A stretch of 64,000 nucleotides of DNA from Alteromonadaceae bacterium (lineage in GTDB: Bacteria > Pseudomonadota > Gammaproteobacteria > Enterobacterales > Alteromonadaceae): assembly GCA_013216015.1 (NCBI GenBank), contig JABSOI010000013.1, positions 1-64,000 on the forward strand, given 5' to 3'. This document shows, piece after piece, positions 26,468-35,556 of this stretch; the first letter of the stretch is position 1, and the number at the start of each line of letters is the position of its first letter. Below the pieces are notes generated by a model. That model was not told where the DNA came from. It ran no database searches and was given only the letters and a program-made list of their open reading frames with translations. Made by a program: the position numbers and the translations under genes.

Positions 26468-28331
26468 TCAACCCAAATACTTTTGTAGAGCCTCTGCTAG
26501 TTGCTCTTCAATTTCTACTAATTCATCCTCAAAAAAGTATTTCTCGGTATCCAGCGGTTCCAGGCAATCAATTTTATTTTCAGTTTCATTATATTTTGCG
26601 TGAAAAATCCGGTCCATCCACTTCATATTACGTGCTTCAGTAAATTGCAAAGCAAAACACTTTTCGCCATTAATAAATGATATACCCAAAACTGCAATTT
26701 TCCCTTCTGAAAGTGAAATTAAAATGTGACGGCACGGACGGTTAATTAATGCCAGTGAGCGATAAACTAAATTAAATATCTCTTCTATTTTAGCCACGGG
26801 TGCCCCGTAATAATGATGTTCCCCGGTTGGACGCGCGAAATACATTGAATGAAAACCCACAGACACCATTCCAAAAACTTCGGCTAAATCGATCCAGTTC
26901 CTGGCCGTTTTTCAACGTCAACTTCACCTTTATCGTTTGTAAATAACCTGAATTCGGGATAAGCAGCACTTGCTCAACACTTCCTTTTTTCCGATTTTCT
27001 GCGTTAAAACAATGATAAATAGCCAGCTATTAATCAATGTTTTGCCTTGATAATCGAAAAAATGAAGCATTGATTGAGTATCAAATATCACAATAGTATG
27101 GATTACATTCTTCTCATCTATTAACCTATTGATTTTACGTGGCTATCAAGTACTCATTATCCCGAATTCAGGTTAAATAGGCTTATGTGATGCATGATCG
27201 GACTTTGCGAACGAATAACAACACCGTAATTTTGCAGGGGACGAATTGCGGCAATGGTACTTGGATTTAACAATTCACGGGTCTTGATAAATGAGCCATC
27301 CAAGCAAGTCGAATACCGTTGTCACGCATAACATCAAAAAGTTCCAACATAGAATTGTATTTTTCGCTCAAGAACATTCCTGGCTGAAATGTTAAAGAAC
27401 GTGTTGCTAAACGACATTTTTAACATACAACATACTTGGATCTTCAATTAAAGGCATAACTTACTGCGCTAAACGGCTTGCTGGCATATAGCCGCCTCAC
27501 CACCAGTGTGAGGGAAGTTTTTTATTTCTGTATGTTTTCGAACATAATCATGAATTTGTTTAATATCTTTTTGAATAAACATATCTTCATCGCCACGCAC
27601 TTGTGCATGACGGAAACAATAAGTACAAAAAGAAAAGCAACTTTGGGTTGTTTTATCGAAAATAGGCTGGCATTGAGGATATTTATGTTGAGAGCCGTCA
27701 AGAAACTCAATTTCACCTTCATCATTTTCAAACTAGGTTTTTTTTAATTGCTGGTTGCCATCGTGGGGATTGGTTCTTCCCATATAATCAAGTGCAATTT
27801 GCGTTCTTGCATCAGCAGTGGTTGCATCAACATATTTTTGTGTAGTCTCAGGATCAATCATACCCGGTTGTGCAAACACTAGATGGAAAATAGAATCATT
27901 GAGATAGTTATCCCAGTTAATACTATTCAATGAATGACGTGTGGCTAAAAACCGATAAACTTCAACAAAAAATTCGCGTTCAGCAATATTACCTATTTCA
28001 ATGCCATTTTTAGATAAAATAGCACACACTTCTCTAAAATCGGATAAGCCGGAATAACGATCTTTACCCTTAAATCAAAATGGTTTATCTGCTAAAAAGT
28101 CTGAATATTCACGATAAGAAGAAGGTAAACGACTCAATAAACCTTCGAATAATAAATGTTCACTGCTAATAATATCTCTACACTCTTGGTTATACCCGTA
28201 ACGTTGCATAGTATTTTCAATATCAGATGCAGTAACCAATAAAAGTTTTTGTTTTTTGATCCTACCTTCGTCATCGCTAACAACATTAATAGCCACCGCC
28301 TCAACAGGTTTAAATTACCCCATAGCTTCAT
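26468..28331 (-). pseudogene. KamA-family radical SAM protein (lysine 2,3-aminomutase-like), decayed
   Basis: Conceptual minus-strand translation gives a KamA-like protein in pieces. The N-terminal part is at 28320-28075, ended by TGA. The frame then continues at 28074-27733 to TAG, and further through the radical SAM cluster motif CFSFCTYC (C-x3-C-x2-C, about 27650-27625) and FPHTGGEA. After that it breaks into several frames (MPASRLAQ, RELLNPSTIAAIR, YGVVIRSQSPIM). A last piece at 26869-26468 shows the family C-terminus (HHYYGAP, IFHAKYNETENKIDCLEP). There are at least two in-frame stops, several frameshifts and a 230-bp insertion, so no functional enzyme can be made. Confidence 0.8.
26945..27174. 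mobile_element. 230-bp element inserted in the radical SAM pseudogene
   Basis: The ends AACCTGAATTCGGGATAA and (inverted) the same sequence form perfect terminal repeats. AAAT occurs directly on both sides (26941-26944 and 27175-27178), consistent with a 4-bp target duplication. It interrupts the KamA-like reading frame between the RSQSPIM and YFARPTGEHHYYGAP portions. It has no long open frame, so it must depend on a transposase elsewhere. Confidence 0.82.
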
Positions 28332-29047
28332 TCCTTACCTAACAATTTGATTTTGTATGTAATTTTAGTACTGCTGGATATTTAAAGAGATATTGTTTTT
28401 TATACTAGATATAAGTAGTAACTATACCAAGTTCGACAGGATTAATTATCCAGAAGCGTAACCCATTAAATGAACTTAAAAATATCTTTAATATTAAATA
28501 CGCTTGTCAGCCAATTTACTCAAAGGGTGTAAGACTGAAACATAAGACTGGAATATAAAACATAACAAAAAGCAAGAAATGCCAACGTCCACACCCCGGT
28601 CAAAATATAACCAATTGGTCGGTTTTATTCAAAACAAAAACGCTAACTAATCTTCCTTATTAATCCTTACCAACGTCTAATTCATCTTATTAAACTTTCG
28701 TTACAATAATTTTATACCCAAAATAAAAAATCCCAAACAAAAATAAAACAATCCTACAAAAACCAACCACAAGGAAATAAAGGGCTACCAACCAATAACT
28801 TAAAAATTCTCATGTGTGTTTTTATACAAAACAAAATAATCACCGTCATTTAAATTGGTCTGATTTGTACTAAAAATTGTCGGTTTTTGACTATTAAAAC
28901 CCGTTGTCACCTGTAAATATGAATGAGCCTTCAGAAGACAGGTATTGGCAGGTTGACCAAATAGTCAATAAAAGACGGACCTATTAACTCCCAAATAAAT
29001 AGAAGAAAAAAATATAATCATTTATAAAATAGTAGTAGGAAGTAGTA
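28332..29047. other. Gene-free stretch upstream of the M4 protease
   Basis: About 715 bp of AT-rich DNA without a supported gene. It holds a short fragment resembling the REP-core elements (GCGTAACCCATTA near 28456). A short inverted pair TTGAC/GTCAA at 28953-28968 might be an operator for the protease gene. No promoter could be assigned with confidence. Confidence 0.4.
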
Positions 29048-31255
29048 ATGAATATTTCAAAACCAATGGCTGCGGCCATCACCCTTGCTTTAACAACAAC
29101 AACATCAGTTATGGCAATGGGTAATGATGTTAAAATTAAAAATAGAACTGAGACTGGCCGACCAGCATTTGTTAAAGGTAAACTAGGTGAAGTAGCTCGG
29201 GGAAGTCATGTTTCAGCGTTAAAGAAAATGATGAGGGAACAGGCTGGTTATCGCTCCAATGGTAATGAAGAATTTAAAATAAAGCGTGAATGGACTGATA
29301 AATTAGGTAAAGGCCATCGCCGGATGAGTCAAACCATTAATGGTCTGGAAGTTTATGGTACCAGTATGGTTATGCATACTGATAAAGTCACTGGTGAAAG
29401 CGCCACAGGCGAAAAGTTAACTAACATTTACGCTGTTTCAGGTAAATTAGCCATTAACCCTGAATCCCAAGACCGTGTTAATACACGTAAAGCTAACAGG
29501 CAAAGCCGCAAGCGTGCAAAAAAACTTGCCAGCAAATTGGGTGATATTCAAGGCAAACCTGAATTGTCGTATATCTATCTGCCATTGACAGATGAAACAA
29601 AATTAGCCTGGAAAATTCAAGTAACCTGGAACAATGGCAACAATGATTTCGGTGATGATATTTTATTCTATGCCACTGATTCAAACACATTATTAACTCG
29701 CCATCCACAAATGCATCAGGCTAAAAGCTGGAAAACCTATAACTTCAATAACGCAAGTTCAAATGTAGGTCCGTCAACTCAACCAGGTACATTAATGTGT
29801 ACCAATACCCAAAGTTGTGGCGATAGCTCGGCACAACGTGCGCATGACGGTGCTTCTTCGGTATACGATTTTTATAATGTTCGATTTGGTCGCAACAGTA
29901 TCGATAACAGCGATATGACTGTAGAGTCTAGTGTTCATGTTGGCAATAACTACGGTAATGCATTTTGGTACAATGGCCAAATGTGGTATGGCGATGGTGA
30001 CGGCACACAGCTAAAAGATTTAACTTTGGCACATGACGTTATCGGTCACGAATTACAACACGGTGTAACAGAAAGAACTGCTGGTTTAGTTTATCAAAAT
30101 GCATCAGGTGCATTAAATGAAGCATGGTCAGACATCCTTGGCGTTGCATCAGAGTCTTATATGTTAGGTAACACTCAGCCAGATTGGGGGCTAGGTGAAG
30201 AAGTAATGGTTCAGGGCGGTGCATTACGTTACATGAATAATCCAACACAAGATGGTTATTCAACCGATTGGTACCCTGACCGTATTAGTTTCACTAGCAA
30301 TCCTTCCAGCTCAAATGACTACGGTGGGGTTCATGGTAACTCTGGTATCGCTAACCTGGCATTTGTACTGGTAGTTGATGGCGGCACACATCCTCGTGGA
30401 AAATCAAGTGCTGTTGTACCTAGCATTGGTTTAGCAAAAGCAGAGCAGATTTTTTACCGTGCATTAACTACTTACATGAATTCAAGTACTGACTTTGCTG
30501 GTGCAAGAACAGCAACGTCTCAAGCTGCATCAGATCTTTATGGTTCTACAGAAGCAACAGCAATAGAAACAGCATGGTGTGCTGTGGGTGTTGGTACTTG
30601 TCCGGGTACTGGTGGAGGTGGAGGTACAGATACACTTGAAAATGGTGTAGCTAAAACAGGCCTTGAAGCAAGCTCTGGTTCTGAACTAAGCTTTACGATG
30701 GAAGTACCGGCTGGAGCAACCGACTTAAGCTTTACAATGTCTGGTGGTTCAGGTGATGCAGATTTATATGTGAAGTTTGGCTCTGCGCCAACAACCAGCA
30801 GTTACGATTGTCGTCCGTATAAAAATGGTAATAGTGAAAGTTGTTCAATTTCAAACGTACAAACGGGTACTTATCACGTAATGATGAGTGCTTACTCAAC
30901 CTTCTCAGGTGTTAGCTTAACGGGTAACTATACTGAAGATTCTGGTGGAACAGGTGGAAGTGGCTCAGCATCAGACATCAGCGTTGGTAGAAAGGCATGG
31001 ACATATTATACCCTTGATATCCCGGCAGGTATGAAAACACTTAATTTTAATTTAAGTGGCGGAACTGGCGATGCAGATTTGTACATTAGACGTGGTGCTA
31101 ACCCAACAACATCTACATATGACTGTCGTTCGTGGGAGAGTGGTAACACAGAAAGCTGTTCATTTACCAACCCAACAGCTGATACATGGAATATTGGCAT
31201 TTACGGTTACACAGCAGCAAGCGGCATGACTTTAAATGTGGAGTGGAATCCTTAA
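29048..31255 (+). CDS. Secreted M4-family (thermolysin-like) metalloprotease with two PPC domains
   Basis: A 735-residue secreted zinc protease. A signal peptide (about residues 1-23, ending VMA) is followed by an FTP/PepSY propeptide of about 190 residues. The catalytic domain has HELQH (residues 334-338) and the third zinc ligand in GALNEAWSD, then the M4 C-terminal helical domain with GGVHGNSGIANLAF. After a glycine linker (about 523) come two pre-peptidase C-terminal domains, each with a SGGxGDADLY motif (about 575 and 675). Vibriolysin-like extracellular protein degradation is likely. The ribosome site GGAAG is good and a terminator follows. Confidence 0.94.
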   Translation: MNISKPMAAAITLALTTTTSVMAMGNDVKIKNRTETGRPAFVKGKLGEVARGSHVSALKKMMREQAGYRSNGNEEFKIKREWTDKLGKGHRRMSQTINGLEVYGTSMVMHTDKVTGESATGEKLTNIYAVSGKLAINPESQDRVNTRKANRQSRKRAKKLASKLGDIQGKPELSYIYLPLTDETKLAWKIQVTWNNGNNDFGDDILFYATDSNTLLTRHPQMHQAKSWKTYNFNNASSNVGPSTQPGTLMCTNTQSCGDSSAQRAHDGASSVYDFYNVRFGRNSIDNSDMTVESSVHVGNNYGNAFWYNGQMWYGDGDGTQLKDLTLAHDVIGHELQHGVTERTAGLVYQNASGALNEAWSDILGVASESYMLGNTQPDWGLGEEVMVQGGALRYMNNPTQDGYSTDWYPDRISFTSNPSSSNDYGGVHGNSGIANLAFVLVVDGGTHPRGKSSAVVPSIGLAKAEQIFYRALTTYMNSSTDFAGARTATSQAASDLYGSTEATAIETAWCAVGVGTCPGTGGGGGTDTLENGVAKTGLEASSGSELSFTMEVPAGATDLSFTMSGGSGDADLYVKFGSAPTTSSYDCRPYKNGNSESCSISNVQTGTYHVMMSAYSTFSGVSLTGNYTEDSGGTGGSGSASDISVGRKAWTYYTLDIPAGMKTLNFNLSGGTGDADLYIRRGANPTTSTYDCRSWESGNTESCSFTNPTADTWNIGIYGYTAASGMTLNVEWNP

Positions 31256-31345
31256 ATAAATGCTAAATAATATTCTAAGCTAATTTAAGTTGAACACTTA
31301 ACGTTTAAATAGTTAACGTTTAAATAGTTAACCTTCAGATAAGAA

Positions 31346-31375
31346 AAAGCCCGATGTAAAATAACGTCGGGCTTT
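31346..31375 (+). terminator. Terminator after the M4 protease
   Basis: AAAGCCCGA and TCGGGCTTT are perfect 9-bp complements, extended by further pairing (TGT/ACG) and followed by a moderately T-rich stretch. The gap before it contains two direct copies of TTAACGTTTAAATAG (31297-31330). Confidence 0.8.
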
Positions 31376-31534
31376 ACTATTATCTCCAAAATCAATCCAA
31401 AAACTTTATAAAAACAATCCGGTTAAAAATTTTATTAATGAAATTGTAATAAATAGTGCGATACGAATATAAGTCATTTATTTTCGACTATTCTTTTCTC
31501 TTCACTAAATTGAATTGAATTTTGAGAACAATAA

Positions 31535-32710
31535 ATGCTGACCAATAAAGTTTGCGAGCTATTCTTATTTCACTGCCAACATAATAAACAACTATCCCCT
31601 CACACCATCAAAGCTTATGAACAAGATTTAACCACCTTCAATGAATTAACCAAAACCCAGGAAATAGAATGTTTTGATAAAAAACAACTTCAAAACTACG
31701 TAATGCAATTACACCAAATGGAGCTGAGCGTACGCACAGTAAAACGCAGAATTGCCTGTTTAAAGTCAATGTTCAGATGGTTAGAACGTGAAGACATTAT
31801 TGATATTAATCCTTTTCATAAAGCTGACATAAGCATAAAAACACCAAAACAGCTACCGAGAAATATTCCTAAAAGCAATTTAAGAAAGATGCTTAAATCT
31901 GCAAGGGCAAATTTAAACCTGACCAAAGAAGACAGTTATCATTTATCAACACTTATACCCGTAATCATTCAAAATGCAGGTTTTGAAGCGTTTTAAAAGA
32001 TTATCTACTACGTTGCTTTCAATCCCAATAGCCCGCTATTGCTCAATCAAGCGCCTTTTAGATAAACTTTCAAATTCACCTCAAATTCCCGCATCTTGAA
32101 TGACCACGGGTATAGAAGCTTAATTTCCACACCAAAACAAGTGAACAAATTAACCTGCCTACTGGCTGTAGAATTATTTTTTTCTACAGGAATGAGAGTT
32201 AGCGAGTTAGTTAACGTAAAAATTAATCATATTTTTTTAAGTGAAAAGAAAATCAAAATACTGGGGAAAGGACAAATAGAAAGGTTTGTGTTTTTACCAA
32301 ATAAAGAATTAACAGACCTAGTAAGTTCATACCTGTCTTTAAGAGAAATAACCAAACCAACACATAACCTTTTGTTAATAAATAGCAGAGGCAAAGAAGC
32401 ATCTCCCCATTTCATCCGAAAACTCATCAGACAGATGTCCAGTTTGGCCAAAATAGACAAAATAACACCACACATGTATCGACACTCGGCAGCATGCCAG
32501 TTACTGGAATCAGGCGTTGACATTCGCTTTGTACAACGATTACTGGGCCATCAAAGTATTCTTACTACACAGCTTTATACGCATGTTAATGATAGTGTTT
32601 TACAGAAGAAGATAGCTAAGGCAAATACTAGGGGGAGTATTTTTTATTTACAATCTCGTAGTTTATACATTTATATAACCTATGTAACCATATATATATA
32701 TTACAAATAA
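31535..32710 (+). pseudogene. Tyrosine recombinase/integrase interrupted by a MITE
   Basis: The 5' part (to 31955) encodes an N-terminal SAM-like core-binding domain (SPHTIKAYEQDLTTF...RRIACLKSMFRWLE). The 3' part (from 32115) encodes the catalytic domain with the active-site arginine in STGMRVSELV, HMYRHSA (H-x-x-R), LLGHQSI and the nucleophile tyrosine in TTQLYTHV. A 157-bp element with its TA duplication lies between them. Removing it and one TA gives 1017 bases, exactly 339 codons, through LSTLRSLIS, with no stop. No second recombinase, attachment site or prophage gene lies nearby. A fused product cannot be made while the element is present. Confidence 0.88.
31956..32112. mobile_element. 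157-bp TA-type MITE inside the recombinase gene
   Basis: TACCCGTAATCATTCAAAAT at the left and (inverted) TACCCGTGGTCATTCAAGAT at the right, with TA on each side (31954-31955 and 32113-32114). The core and ends match the element at 20688 in reverse orientation. TA target duplication is the mark of IS630/Tc1-mariner transposases, none of which is encoded here. Confidence 0.9.
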
Positions 32711-32791
32711 TTAACTAATAAAGCATAATATGATCAAAGTTGACCCTACATAATATCCGAACAGTTAATACCCAATATTAAACAATAAAGA

Positions 32792-34489
32792 TCAAAACTC
32801 AGCCTCAACTTTAAACTGCATCAATTTTTTAGTAATAGGGTGATTTATTTCTAAGAATTCCGCATGCAGATATAAGCGTTCTGCCTTTCTTCCATACATG
32901 TCATCACCTAGAATCGGCATATTAAACCCTTGTGAATGTGCGCAATGAACACGAAGTTGATGAGTTCGTCCTGTCTTGGGGTATAAATGCACTTTGGTTT
33001 GCTTATTCTTCTGCTCTAATACCTGCCATTTTGTTTCTGATAACTTTCCATACTGATGACAAACTAATTGCCTTGGCCTATCCTCAAAATCTCCCCGTAG
33101 AGGCAAATTTATAACACCTTCACTTGGTTTTAATACTCCTTCTATTATGGCAACATAACGCTTTTTTACAGTCCGATTAATAAATTGTTTCTGTAAGCTT
33201 TTATGCGCTCGCTTAGTTAAAGCAATAACCATTAAACCTGAGGTAGACATGTCAAGTCTGTGCACAATTAATGGACCAGTTGCTTTAGGAAATAGTTCTT
33301 TGATTCGCAGATAGACAGAATCTGAGATATTTTTTCCAGGTACGGATAAAAACTCGGCTGGTTTATTGATCACCAACATATCTTCATCCTGATAAACAAT
33401 ATCGATAGTTTTTCCTTTTGCAGGGTTATTCAATAATGGATTTTCATCCATGGATATCCCCTCCAGCATATGTCCCAGAATTGGTTGGCATTTACCCTGA
33501 CATGCAGCATAAAAATTTTTGTGTTGCCGAATTTCTGATTTAGGCGGTTCCCCCCACCAGAATTCTGCTAAAGCCAGAGGTTTCATTTGCCATTTAAAAG
33601 CATAATGTAGCAATTTAGGTGCGGCACATTCGCCAGAACCTGCTGGTGGTGCAGGATGAACTGTATCACTGAAAATATCGCCTAAGCTTTTCTTATCACC
33701 TTTAATATTTAAAAATTGATATTGTTTGAATAACTTTTGCTGCAAATTGTTGGATAACGTTTTGCGTTTATTTTTCAACAAAGTAATTTCATCGGTTAAC
33801 TTATTTAACCTTTGTTTTGCTAGCGTTATCTTGTCATCCCAATAAATTTTTAAATCTCTTAACTGGTTTTTATCGCCAATGCTCTCGTTACTGAGTTTTG
33901 TTTTTAATTGTAAAAAATCAGCAGGGCTGAGTGTTATTTCCGCCGAAACTCTTTGCGCTTTCCTGTCTTTTCGGCCTGAAATTATGTGATTTCTATGCGC
34001 TTCAATTTTCACATTAGCTGCATTTTCTTCTGCGGCTAATAGCAGACTAAATTCTGAAATTTCAGGATTTCTCTCTAAATGTTCAATCTGAGCGTTTATC
34101 TGATTAATGACTAATTGCCCTTCTACCAAAAAACCATCTTGAGCAAACATATCAAACACAGGGGGTACAAATTTGGGGAGATGATTCTGAGCCGCAACTT
34201 TTCCAGAAAAAGCAGATAAATAGCCTATTTCACCCTGGGCATTTTGCACCAGTAAAATGCCAAACATCTTGCCAACAGCCGATTCAGCATGACTCGGTTC
34301 ACAAGTGCCTACCAAACCAAAATTATGTTGCCATTGTGTTTGGGTTTCAAGATGATGTTGCAATTCGCTCACCGCTAATAAACACAAAGGATGAGGGTCA
34401 TAATAAAAAGGAAAGGTAAACTTCTGGGGTAAAGTATATTCGTCAATTGATTGTGTAAAAGAGGTAAAACAATTTTCTGGGGAATGCAT
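32792..34489 (-). CDS. RluA-family RNA pseudouridine synthase, long form
   Basis: A 565-residue protein. The C-terminal 210 residues are an RluA-type synthase domain with the catalytic aspartate in HRLDMSTSGLM and the block YPKTGRTHQLRVHCAH. The first 350 residues form a long extension, including a probable coiled coil (about 185-265, rich in Lys, Leu and Glu) and a segment with spaced cysteines and ALAEFWWGEPP. Long forms of this kind occur in marine gammaproteobacteria; the target (rRNA or tRNA) is unknown. It is monocistronic, and a terminator for the upstream GST gene precedes it. Confidence 0.85.
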   Translation of the reverse strand: MHSPENCFTSFTQSIDEYTLPQKFTFPFYYDPHPLCLLAVSELQHHLETQTQWQHNFGLVGTCEPSHAESAVGKMFGILLVQNAQGEIGYLSAFSGKVAAQNHLPKFVPPVFDMFAQDGFLVEGQLVINQINAQIEHLERNPEISEFSLLLAAEENAANVKIEAHRNHIISGRKDRKAQRVSAEITLSPADFLQLKTKLSNESIGDKNQLRDLKIYWDDKITLAKQRLNKLTDEITLLKNKRKTLSNNLQQKLFKQYQFLNIKGDKKSLGDIFSDTVHPAPPAGSGECAAPKLLHYAFKWQMKPLALAEFWWGEPPKSEIRQHKNFYAACQGKCQPILGHMLEGISMDENPLLNNPAKGKTIDIVYQDEDMLVINKPAEFLSVPGKNISDSVYLRIKELFPKATGPLIVHRLDMSTSGLMVIALTKRAHKSLQKQFINRTVKKRYVAIIEGVLKPSEGVINLPLRGDFEDRPRQLVCHQYGKLSETKWQVLEQKNKQTKVHLYPKTGRTHQLRVHCAHSQGFNMPILGDDMYGRKAERLYLHAEFLEINHPITKKLMQFKVEAEF

Positions 34490-34630
34490 ATTATGATCTA
34501 TTGTAATGAGCGCTCAGGCTCGGACGACAAACTTTACAGATAGTGACTCTGGTTAGTTGCTCTGGTTAGCTACTTAAGTTAGTTACGAATGACAATTTTA
34601 ACCTTTTTGTATTAACATTTCACTAAAAAC

Positions 34631-34668
34631 AAAAAAGGGCAATAACACTCTCATGTTATTACCTTTTT
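34631..34668 (-). terminator. Terminator after the GST gene
   Basis: AAAAAAGG..AATAACA and TGTTATT.CCTTTTT pair around a short loop. On the minus strand the stem runs into a T tract (TTTTTTGTTTTT), downstream of the GST stop at 34736. Confidence 0.75.
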
Positions 34669-34735
34669 AATAAAATAGTAAGTAATCACTTGATGATTTT
34701 CAGAAACCATATTGATGTTAATAAAGTTAAAACGA

Positions 34736-35389
34736 CTAACCTCCACCAAAAAAGACAGCTTCATGATTCTCATGCCACAAAGGGTATTTAGACATTACTT
34801 TTGTGAACATTGGGCTTTGAAGATAGTTATTGAGCCACTGCCTAAGTTTAGGATAAGGCGATTGCAAGTACCATTGCCGCTCTACCCTGGCAAATTGTCG
34901 AATAAAAGATAACAGCGCGAGGTCTACCAAACTTTCCTTTGCTGAAAAAATAAAGTCGTGCTCGCTTAAACGTTGCTCTAAACTTTGTACATACACTTCA
35001 CATGCTTGTCGACATTCTGTGATCGTATCTTCATGATAACGTTTGGCACATTTGTATTTTTCTAAACAAACTTTAAATTCATTATCAAACCTAGCAATTA
35101 ACTTAAGCATGTTTACTAAGGCGCTAGGATCATGACTTTGCAATAGATCATCATGATCACTTTTTCCTAATGCCCACAGCATGATATCTAAACTTTCATC
35201 AATAACAGTGGTTTGCTCAACCACTAAAACAGGCACGGTCCCTTTGGGTGATACAGCTATCATTTGTGCTGGTTTATTGCTTAATATCACATCACGCAAT
35301 TGGACTTGTTGCCTTGCTTTAAATATCGCTATTCTGGCTCGCATAGCGTAAGGGCAATTTCTCAAAGAATAAAGTATGGGCGTTGTCAT
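34736..35389 (-). CDS. Glutathione S-transferase family protein
   Basis: A 217-residue protein with a thioredoxin-fold N-terminal domain. It carries LRNCPYAMRARIA (about 8-20), KGTVPVLVVE with the family cis-proline, and DESLDIM in place of the glutathione-binding ES motif. A helical C-terminal domain follows. CPYAMR is typical of omega/beta-like bacterial GSTs with a cysteine active site. The physiological substrate is unknown. It is divergent from the U32 gene at 35557. Confidence 0.85.
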   Translation of the reverse strand: MTTPILYSLRNCPYAMRARIAIFKARQQVQLRDVILSNKPAQMIAVSPKGTVPVLVVEQTTVIDESLDIMLWALGKSDHDDLLQSHDPSALVNMLKLIARFDNEFKVCLEKYKCAKRYHEDTITECRQACEVYVQSLEQRLSEHDFIFSAKESLVDLALLSFIRQFARVERQWYLQSPYPKLRQWLNNYLQSPMFTKVMSKYPLWHENHEAVFFGGG

Positions 35390-35556
35390 GGTTTAATTCA
35401 TCGATGTTTTGTAAAGATTATACCTCTAAACGGGCTGATAAACGGCCTGAAAATGCAGGATCGAGCTAATAATCTACTTTAACGATATTCATCGGGTAAA
35501 GATACGGGTAAAATACCCCCTTTAAAATTTTAACTGACAAAAAGTTGTATAAATAA

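Noticed and set aside
27522..27731. 69-codon minus-strand frame
   Set aside because: It is an out-of-frame reading of the decayed radical SAM gene, whose cluster motif lies in a different frame over the same bases.
31535..32710. Prophage or integrative element anchored on the tyrosine recombinase
   Set aside because: No phage, conjugation or attachment-site sequence flanks it, and neighbouring genes are ordinary chromosomal ones. It is treated as a lone, interrupted recombinase.
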